Positions 55,858-64,000 of a stretch of 64,000 nt of DNA are shown here, piece by piece. Position 1 is the stretch's first letter; each line of letters begins with the position of its first letter. The notes below the pieces were generated by a model. That model saw only the letters and a list, made by a program, of their open reading frames with translations. It was not told the DNA's origin and ran no database searches. Source of the stretch: Pyrenochaeta sp. MPI-SDFR-AT-0127 (taxonomy: Eukaryota > Ascomycota > Dothideomycetes > Pleosporales > Cucurbitariaceae); contig JAGTJM010000011.1 of assembly GCA_020747015.1 (NCBI GenBank), forward strand, positions 682,001 to 746,000. The letters run 5' to 3'. The position numbers and the translations under genes were made by a program.

Positions 55858-58726
55858 ATGGGCAAGCCTGGCCTAGGCATCTTCACTGCCCGCCGCAAGT
55901 CCCAGGGCAATGCCTTCGACGAAGTCGATGTCGCAACCAGCCCTGACACGTCGGTGGCCGCCAGCGCCGACTCGGGCGGCTTCCGCCTGCTGAGCAGGAC
56001 CGAGGTGGAAAAGGCAAATGAGCGCAGAAAGGTGCAGGAGAAGGAAAAGTCGTCGTCCAAGTTCCCTCGCTTCAGCAGCTTCGGCGGTGCTGGGAACAAG
56101 GGTCGCCATCAGTCATTCGAAGATGATTCTCCAGGATCCTCAAAGCGGTAAGCTTCCTCCTGCTAGCAATAGCGCCGGCCGAACTGACCCTTTAATTAGC
56201 GACAGCAAGTCTAGCAGTGGGACGCATTTTTCTTCGTCGCGACCTTATGCCAATGGACAGCATGGTTCGACATCGACGCTCCCATCCTCGACCGATACCA
56301 GCTCTGACGACAACCTCTTCGCCGGTGTCTCCCGTCCCCAAGCCCCACAGCACAATAGCTCCCCCCATTCCTACTCGTTGAGTGGCTTCCGTAAACAATT
56401 GCCCACGCTGCCCAAGTCAAACTCAGGGGCATCCTACCAAGACTCGATGCCGTTGGAGTCGACTAGTCGGAATCGGGCCTTGACTGCTTCGAGCTACGCC
56501 AGCACTGCCATCCCTCCAAAGCTGGACGCAGACTTAAATTTTGGAGACGCATCCTTTGACGACATGTTTAGTGGTTTGAACCGCAAGGAGTCTCCCGAGC
56601 TACCAAGAGAAGGTACGGGCCGTTCGCTACTTTCGGAGAAGCGCACATTCCAGGCAGAGCCCATCAAGATCCGCCCCACGCTTGATGTTGAGCCACCTTT
56701 AAAGAGCTGGGACAGCCGTGGTTCAGCCGACGACCTAATGTCTTCTCTACGCTCTGACAACGACTCACCCCCTCCGCCTCCACCACCCCACAAATACTCC
56801 TCCTATGCTCCAGTCGCTTCGGAAAGTCCCACCCAACCATCGTCCGCCACCTTTCCAGACGTCGATGCAAATCACCTTCGCAAGTCATTTACGGAGCGGC
56901 AGTCTTTCCGCGAAAGCTCACCTGAGCCCCTACCAATCTCAATGTCATCGTCATCCGCAAACTCGTATGAGAGTACACCCTCCTCTCGATCGACCTCGAA
57001 TAAAACGAGTGCCACGACGCCGAAAGCTCCATTGGCACCCGCTACCTCTGCCTTTGCCATGACCAATGACGAGGATCTATTTACGCCGGTGAAAGCTGCG
57101 TCAAAGCCTGAGATCACACCTGTGCGGAGGCCCACAGTTCCCACCATAACGGAGCACAAGGCTACACCTGCGGGTGCTGGTACATCTAATGGGCGTGTCA
57201 TGACACAGGCTGAATTCCGCGAATATCAGAAACGCCAGCTGTCGCATCCACCTGCAGATGAAAGTTCCGATGAAGAGGATTACGAAGACGAGGAGGAGGC
57301 TATCAAGAAACGTGAAGAAGAAGAGATCTTAAGGCGTAAGAACCAACAGATGCATTTTGCACGAGAAGCCATGCGTCGTTCCACTACGGCTCCTGCGAAC
57401 CCGGCCCGACCTGCGAGTGTTGTGGAGAGCTTCAGTATGGGCTTTCCTTCGGAGACATCAATGAAGGCAGATGAATGGGAAGACGAAGACATACCGCTCG
57501 GCATTCTTGCGCAGCATGGGTTTCCCAGCCAAGCGCGCAGTCGACTACCAAGCCAGCCAGCTAACGCAATGCCCTCGTATTTCCCAGAGCGCCCTGCTTC
57601 TGCTGGTGCTATGAGCAACCGCGCATCACAGGCACACCTGCCAGCCTTTGCCAGGAACCTGCCAGCTGATCCCTACATTGGAGGTGGGCTGGTCCGACCA
57701 TCAAACCGAGAGTCAATGGGCTTCAATAGTTTCGGTCGTGGTCCTGCGTCCATTGCCGGCGACTCTGTCGCCGGTGGTGGCATGGGTATGGGTATGCCTT
57801 CACCAATGATGTATCAAGAAGCTGGAATGTCACAGCCTTCCCTTGTGGACCAGATTCAGATGCGGGATATGACGAAGCAGAAGTACATGGGCGGTGCATC
57901 GAACAAAAAGCCTCAGGGTGGACCATTTACCGGGATGCTCGGACAGCATATGAACGCCGCTGGTCAACCTCAGAATCCAATGCGCATGTCGCAGATGCCT
58001 ATGAACGGCATGAATCCCATGAACCCCATGATGGGTGGGCAAATGCCGATGATGGGCATGGGTATGAACCAAATGGGATACCCAATGGGACAACAGGAAC
58101 AGTATATGCAAATGCAGCAGTTCCAGCAGATGCAACAGATGATTGCTATGCAGCAAATGCAACTCCAGCAGATGCAAGCTATGCAACAGCAGCCACAACA
58201 GCAAGACCCGCGGATGTCAATGATTTTACCAGGCAATAGCTTTCAAGGTAGTATGATGGGGAACGGGAGCTTTCTGAGCGTACCGGGGATGCCAAATGGA
58301 ATGCCAAATCAGCAGAATCGGCCCATGTCCTTTATGTCTATCAATGGCAATCAACAACAGCAACAGCAGCAGCAGCAGCAACAACGTCCAATGTCGACTT
58401 TTCTTGGCCCTGGGCCTGGCTACACGCCTTCCATTGCACCTTCGGAAAGATCCAACATTGGCCTTTCTGCGAGGTACCGACCAGTTGTCAATCATTCCGA
58501 CTCTATGTCAAATGGGACCTCAATGACCCTCCAGGCCTCAGGCGGCGCGAACCAGGCGAAGCCCGGCGTAATAAAAGGCATTTTGAAGAAGGGTAGCCCA
58601 CAGCTTAATGTGACAGAGGATGAAGAGGATTGGGGTAAAATGGCTGCACGAAAGAGCAAATTTGCCAAGGGTAAGGAGAACAATGATAGTGGACTTGAGG
58701 AACTCACACGGGGCCTCAACATCTAG
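55858..58726 (+). CDS. Unknown Met/Gln-rich low-complexity protein, 938 residues
   Basis: No named family recognised. Two exons, 55858-56147 and 56200-58726, over a 52-base intron (GTAAGC to TTAG), give 938 residues. The start MGKPGLGIFTARRKSQ follows CACAATGG, and the exon 1 tail SSKR continues into DSKSSSGTHF. Residues 1-400 are Ser/Pro-rich with acidic spots (FGDASFDDMFSGLNRKESPE). A conserved-looking helical patch, MTQAEFREYQKRQL then an acidic run and KKREEEEILRRKNQQMHFA, lies near 390-450. The motif DEWEDEDIPLGILAQHGFPS follows at about 485. Residues ~640-730 are extremely rich in Met, Gln, Asn and Pro, with an 11-Gln run at about 770. The end has GVIKGILKKGSPQ and an acidic patch. I infer a scaffold with a prion-like, condensate-prone segment. 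Confidence 0.82.
58352..58384 (+). repeat. CAG/CAA polyglutamine tract in coding sequence
   Basis: Eleven consecutive Gln codons, a mix of CAA and CAG with a run of five CAG, within the Met/Gln-rich protein. Confidence 0.93.
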
Positions 58727-59355
58727 AGCGTATACGCATATGTGTTTCGTTTTTTTAGCACACGCATGTTGGAGACGCAATACTATGGGCGAGATGATCT
58801 ATATCGAGCGATTTGGATAGTGCTGCATTTACAAGCGGAGTTTCTGACCTTTGTCTTTTTGTTTTGGGAAAATATGGCGACTACCCTCTGATCTTGCTCA
58901 TCTATTGATCTAGTAATCTATGGTATTAGCGGGGAGGATGCTTCAGAGAATATTTGCATAAGAAGCCAGGTTGATTTAGTCATGTTGGTGAAAGATTAAA
59001 GTGAGCTTGGAGTTGGAAGGTGTTGATGGGTATAGGAAAGGGTGGCAAGAGTGGGACTACAATACGGTGGATACGATAGATTTTCTTGTAATTATAATAC
59101 TATCAACTTCTACAGGACTCTGCCTTCCCTTTGCGCACTTGTTTTGCGTCTTTGTCAAATGTGATACCACGCCGATGTTAGGCGTGAACCCGCTTGGAAA
59201 GGCAGAAGAATCAGCAGAGAAATGTCTTCTCCAGGGAGTCGAGAAATCAAGCGGTATTTAGTGATTACATCTATCAACTAACTCAGATCTTGCCACCTCT
59301 AAACCGTGACGCCGAACGCCATTTTACATCGTCATTGTCCGCGTGCGATTGTCCA
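58727..59355. other. Tail-to-tail spacer
   Basis: 629 bases between the stop codons of the Met/Gln-rich gene and EMC2. AT-richer than coding DNA; no gene seen. Confidence 0.5.
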
Positions 59356-60404
59356 TTATCCTTGAGCCTTGCCATTTCGGTCTAACAATTCGCGTGCAGC
59401 AATGACCTCGGCCTTATCATAGCCCGTCCAGCCCCTTTTCTTGCTCCCGAATTGTCTTACTATTTCTGCCAGTTTGCTTGTTGCGGTCTCTTCTAGCTTC
59501 TGAATTGTTGAAATGCTAGGAATGGTTACTTCGTCATCATCCTGTTGGGTGTTCCGCTTGCCGGCTACGGACGATGATTCGGATAGAATGGAAATCAGTT
59601 TCGAGGTGACAAGCTTCAGACCGTAGTAACCGCGCAAATAGGAATCGTTCAGTTCGACTGAGCGACAAAAATGCTTCAGCGATACTGCAAGAGCAGACAC
59701 ACTTGGTGGGTTATTGGATGCGGTGGAGAGATAGTGTAAGGTCGCAATATGCGCATGTGCCTACCACAGTAGTCAGCCATGGTTCCCTGTGTCAGATAGG
59801 CTATTCAAAGTGCACTTACACTCATAGCATTCGGAGTGATGAGCAACACCTCTTCTGCACAATAGATTGCCTGTCCCCAGGCAGCTTGAGATGCATACAG
59901 CTCGCTCGCCTCCGCCCAAGCCTCAGCATCGGTGGGACTATTTTGCAACAGCACCGTGACAGCGGTAATGGCATCCTGGGTTCGCCCCAGCGCCTTCAAG
60001 ACGGCAACCCTCCTCTTGCGTATACTCATGTTAGTCGGATCTTCCCTTAGTATCTTCTCATAGCCATCAAACACTTTCTCTAAATCGGCATTGGACTGGG
60101 CCGTTGCTTCATTATAGATCCCGCGCAGAGTAATGATGCGCTCGTTGTGTTCGCCGAATCGGGCTTCGAGACGAGTGAGGAGGGCACGCGCAGAGGTCTC
60201 ATCGCCGGTGCGCAGTGCGGAGAGGAAGAGGTTTTCATGGATAGTCCATGACTCAGGAGTTTCGCTGGAAAAGAGGAGGGACAGCGGCCATGGTAATGAG
60301 GATGTGGGAGAGGTAGATAGTATAAGAGGTGCCTTTTGGGAGAGCGCAAGGGCAGTCTGTGGCGGTATCTGGGAGGGTGGTGAGAGAAGGCTTGCTTGTG
60401 TCAT
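59356..60404 (-). CDS. emc2: ER membrane protein complex subunit 2
   Basis: Cytosolic TPR subunit of the EMC, the insertase for tail-anchored and multi-pass proteins at the ER. Two exons, 60404-59820 and 59760-59356, over a 59-base intron, give 329 residues, within the family range (yeast 292, human 297). TPR-type helices run through ALLTRLEARFGEHNERIITL, then YEKILREDPTNMSIRKRRVA, VLLQNSPTDAEAWAEASELY and QAIYCAEEVLLITPNA, the last being the classic EMC2 signature, followed across the splice by AHAHIATLHYLSTAS. The late block LNDSYLRGYYGLKLVTSKL is also typical. The acidic N-terminal ~50 residues are Ser/Pro-rich. It is divergent from AP-3 delta; its partners in the EMC are not in this window. 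Confidence 0.93.
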
Positions 60405-60777
60405 GTTTTCCGGCGTTCCTTTGGAGTAATAGCAGTCATACAGACTTGAATCGCGTCTTGTATTGTGTGTCGTGAATGGTCGTCGTTGAACTCCCGGCCC
60501 AAGCGTGTTGCATCGTCGGCGAAATTTGGCGCCGGCGGGCAATCAGTGGACGCCAATCGCTCTCGACAGTTTGAACAATACCCTTCATTCGCATTTTCAG
60601 ACCACCTGTAATTCTCAGGCTCGAAGCTAGCCCTCCTTTCCCATACTCCATGACGGTATAAACTCAATGATCATGCCTACTGGCTCCCTATCTGCACGCT
60701 TCCGCCAATCTACCCCTCCTCGTGCGCTCAAGTACCTAGACAAACGACTACTGGGGACGACCTGAGAAGCGGCTAAC
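60405..60777. promoter_or_regulatory. Shared EMC2/AP-3 delta divergent promoter region
   Basis: 373 bases between the start codons. No specific factor site was identified. Confidence 0.5.
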
Positions 60778-63700
60778 ATGTACGTCTCCAACCCTATGAA
60801 CATCTAGTTCTCAAGGCAGCTAAACTCGAGGCAGGTTCGAAAAATCCCTCTACGACCTCATTCGAGGCTTGCGGAACCACAAAGGAAGCGAGAAGGAGTA
60901 CATCACCGAGAGCATTAAAGAGTGTCGCAAGGAGATACGGTCCAACGACATGGACCTTAAAGCGACTGCCCTCATGAAGCTCACCTATCTCGAAATGTTC
61001 GGTCATGACATGTCTTGGGCGAGCTTCAACGTCCTTGAAGTCATGTCAAGTTCGAAGTTCAAACAAAAACGTACGGGATACCTAGCTGCTGTACAAAGCT
61101 TTCGAAGGGATACCGAGGTCCTCGTGCTTGCGGAAAATCAGCTCAAGAAAGATATCATGAGTTCAAGCCCGCAGTACATTGCTCTTCCACTTGGAGCTAT
61201 TCCACACGTTATTAACCCGAGCATGGCAAACTCGGTCCTCTCAGATCTTATACCAAGGTTGACCCATTCGCACGCCATGGTGAGAAAGAAGACGGTGGTT
61301 ACGCTATACAGGCTTGCCCTCGTATATCCAGAGACATTACGGCCTGCGTGGCCGAAGATTAAGGAGCGCTTGTTGGATGACAATGAGGACGCCACTGTAA
61401 CAGCCGCCATCGTCAACGTTGTTTGTGAATTGGGATGGAGGCGACCACAGGACTTTCTACCGCTGGCACCCAGGCTATTCGATCTCTTGGTCGAAGGGAA
61501 CAATAACTGGATGGCCATAAAGCTTATCAAACTTGTAGGTGCACGCCTTCGAGCTGATGACTCTGGTTTCTGATCATGTATAGTTTGCGACTTTGACCCC
61601 TCTTGAACCTCGATTGATCAAGAAACTGCTCCCACCATTGACAAGAATCATTCGAGAGACATCTGCCATGTCATTATTATATGAATGTATCAGTGGTATT
61701 ATTCAAGGTGGTATATTAGAGGCTGTCGAAGGCACCGCAGAAGGCGAGGAAGTGGCAAAGCTTTGCGTAGGCAAATTGCGAGGGATGATGGTGATAGAAG
61801 GAGATGCAAACTGTAAGCTAAGGCTCACAATAATTACTAATGCCCATCTCTCATCATCCTGCAGTAAAATACGTCGCTTTGCTTGCCTTCGAAAAAATCG
61901 TCAAGTCTCACCCATACCTGGTCTCAGAGCAGCAGGACGTAATTCTGGAGTGTATTGATGACCCGGACATCTCAATACGAATGCGCGCTTTGGATTTAGT
62001 AGTTGGCATGGTTAATGCAGACAATCTCACAGCCATCGTTGGGCGGCTCATGCGACAGCTTCGCAATGCGCCGATCGCTCTAGCAGCGAATGATCCCAAC
62101 AATGACCGAGCCATGGTAGCCGAAATTGTGCCCTACGCCGACGATGACGATTCTGATGCCGAGGAAACGCTTCGGCAGCACGAGCAAAAGTCTAATCAAC
62201 CGCCACCGCTACCTGAAGACTATCGAGTCAATGTTATTCGGCGAATACTAGAAATGTGTTCCTGCGATACCTACAGCAATATTATTGACTTCGAATGGTA
62301 CATAGACGTACTCATTCAGCTCGTCCGAGTGTCGCCAGCAACTAAACCATCAACAGTGGAAGAGAAAGATGATGTAGGTCAATTGGATGATATCGGGGGC
62401 GGCATTGGGCGCGAGCTTCAGAATGTTGCCATTCGAGTAAAGAGCGTTCGTTCCGAAGCCGTAGATGCTGCACAATCATTGGTACTTGTCGACCGAAGAG
62501 ATCAGATGTTCCCCGCCTCTGGGAATGGTGGTCAAGGTGTGTTAGAGTGGGCTGGCTGGCTTGTGGGAGAGTACGCAAGCTACCTTACGCAACCGGAACC
62601 GGTCATAACCTCGCTTCTGCATCCTACGTCCCTCCAGTTATCCTCGAAAACCCTCACTATCTACTTGCACGCCATACCGAAGGTATTTTCTAGCATCGCA
62701 GGTGATGACGGGATTTCATGGACACCAGAGCGCAAAACGCTCATGTCCCTTCTTATGGCTCGGATCATTCACTTCTTGGAGCCACTTTCTTCACACCCAA
62801 ATCTCGAAGTCCAAGAGCGCGCAGTGGAATATCTCGAACTTATGCGTCTAGCCGCGGAAGCTGCCTCTGGTACTGCCACTGGCGCAGATCATGAAGATTT
62901 CATCGACCCTCCTTTGCTGCTAACACAAGCTATTCCTGCTTTGTTCTCCAGCGCCGAGTTGAACCCAGTTGCACCTGGCGCACAACGGAAAGTACCAGTT
63001 CCTGAAGATCTGGATCTCGATACATCAATAAACGGGAACTTGCAGCATCTCCTATTCCGCGCTGACATTGAAGGTTATGAGACAGAAGAAGATGACGTGT
63101 ATGCGGCATATTCAGAACCTATCACCGCCTACACCGAAACACCTCTCGTTGCTATACCCGCCGCAGATCGACTTGAAGCGCCCCACAAGGAGTCTACATC
63201 CTATCAGAACGCCGTGGAAGAAGAGTATCTTGACCCTGATATCATCGCTCGCCGGAAAGCGGAGCGAAAAGAGCGCTATAAGGACGATCCATTTTATATT
63301 GACCCTGAAGCAGACCAAGGGAGTGGGGCAGTCACTCCCCTGAGCAGAATCGTCCGCGACGGAAATCAAGAGAATAACGATCTCGATATTGATTCGATAC
63401 CCATCATGGACTTGGATCTCGGGAGCAAAGTATCCTCGTCTGAGAATGTGCCTAGGCCACGAAGTCCGCGTAAGCTTGTACGAAGAGTAGAAATTATTGG
63501 AGACGAAACACTAGGCACCTCTACCTCCGACTCCTCACGAGAAGACATCGTACTACCTCGTCCAGGTAGAACGAAGAAGTCCCTGCTAGAAGTGGATAGC
63601 TCTGGTCTTGGCTCATTGTCTCTGGATGATGAGGATGCATCAGGTCGTAAGCTTACACAATTCGAGGTCGAAAGAAAAGAGCAAGAAGAAGCTGAAATGA

Positions 63701-64000
63701 AGAAAGCGTTGCAAGAAGTCGAGAGACTAAGACTTGAAATGCAACGCGCGAGTGAGAGGCTACACATAAAAGAGGAAGTCGCTGTTAAGAAGAAAAAGAA
63801 GAAGGTGAGGAGGATCGCTGTAGAGGAGAACGAACAATCTGAACCTCTATCGAATAGGGAGGAACAACTAGAAGGCGAGGGTAACGCAATATCAACCATA
63901 AAGAAGAAGAAGAAGAAGAAGAAGGCCAAACCGGCGGGTGATCCAGAAACCGGCTTTGAGGGCGAGGAAGAAGGCAAAACCAAGAAAAAGAAAAAGAAGA
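60778..64000 (+). CDS. apl5: AP-3 adaptor complex delta subunit (partial, 3' end beyond window)
   Basis: Large subunit of the AP-3 coat that sorts cargo from the Golgi/endosome directly to the vacuole. Exons 60778-60779, 60835-61534, 61584-61812 and 61865 to the window edge give at least 1022 residues. The start codon is itself split: AT in exon 1 and G at 60835, giving the family N-terminus MFEKSLYDLIRGLRNHKG. The adaptin trunk of armadillo-like helices follows, with KATALMKLTYLEMFGHDMSW, IPHVINPSMANSVLSDL and YVALLAFEKIVKSHPYLV. The hinge contains DPDIIARRKAERKERYKDDP, the AP-3 delta-specific block, then coiled-coil and strongly Lys-rich runs (KKKKKKVRR and later) typical of the delta hinge/ear region. 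Truncated by the window, not broken. Confidence 0.95.

Noticed and set aside
12061..60404. SHR3, IRE1 and EMC2 as an ER-quality-control cluster
   Set aside because: They are spread over 48 kb among unrelated housekeeping genes, so co-location is most likely chance.
63366..63983. 205-codon minus-strand frame rich in Phe and Ser
   Set aside because: Antisense of the Lys/Glu-rich AP-3 delta hinge (AAG/GAA codons read backwards give Leu/Phe/Ser).

Overview
The window is nuclear DNA of a filamentous ascomycete (Pezizomycotina). A Dothideomycete is my best guess, but that is inference. The evidence is short introns (about 46-140 bases) with GTANGT-type donors, CTAAC/CTRAY branch sites and YAG acceptors, about 50% GC, and fungus-specific genes such as Shr3, KIP2-type kinesin and HxB. 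No rRNA or intact tRNA gene, transposon, CRISPR array or viral gene was seen.

Layout. 1-1.4 kb: no confident gene. 1.4-4.4 kb: RPL11 (-), SmB (+) and mitochondrial pyruvate carrier MPC1 (+). 4.8-11.5 kb: PEX1 (-) head-to-head with MCM7 (+). 12-18.1 kb: SHR3, an unknown protein with an RRM-like C-terminus, and molybdenum-cofactor sulfurase, all (+). 19.2-19.9 kb: an unknown Ser/Pro-rich protein. 19.9-23.5 kb: a gene-poor stretch with what may be a decayed or undescribed gene on (-). 23.5-29.8 kb: kappa-class GST (-), UTP13 (-) and, head-to-head with it, an unknown membrane-type protein (+). 31.6-37.7 kb: KIP2-type kinesin and a GT23-like type II membrane glycosyltransferase (+). 38-41.7 kb: SAD1 (-) head-to-head with CCT2 (+). 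43-46.7 kb: IRE1 (+). 47-49.5 kb: TRM140-type tRNA methyltransferase (-) head-to-head with COQ10 (+). 51.2-53.2 kb: CDC6 (+). 55.9-58.7 kb: a Met/Gln-rich unknown protein (+). 59.4-64 kb: EMC2 (-) head-to-head with AP-3 delta (+), which runs off the right edge.

Almost everything is core housekeeping: splicing (SmB, SAD1), ribosome and its assembly (RPL11, UTP13), replication licensing (MCM7, CDC6), protein folding and ER quality control (CCT2, SHR3, EMC2, IRE1), organelle biogenesis and metabolism (PEX1, MPC1, COQ10, HxB) and trafficking (AP-3 delta, kinesin). They form no metabolic cluster. The recurrent theme is architecture: six divergent pairs share intergenic spaces of 182-373 bases, and three of these divergently transcribed genes (RPL11, CCT2, AP-3 delta) have an intron that abuts or splits the start codon. 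SmB has a 9-base microexon, and two genes have introns that are multiples of three without a stop. Exon joins were read by eye from splice signals and reading-frame continuity; each was checked to give a total divisible by three. I did not find a convincing new multi-gene system.
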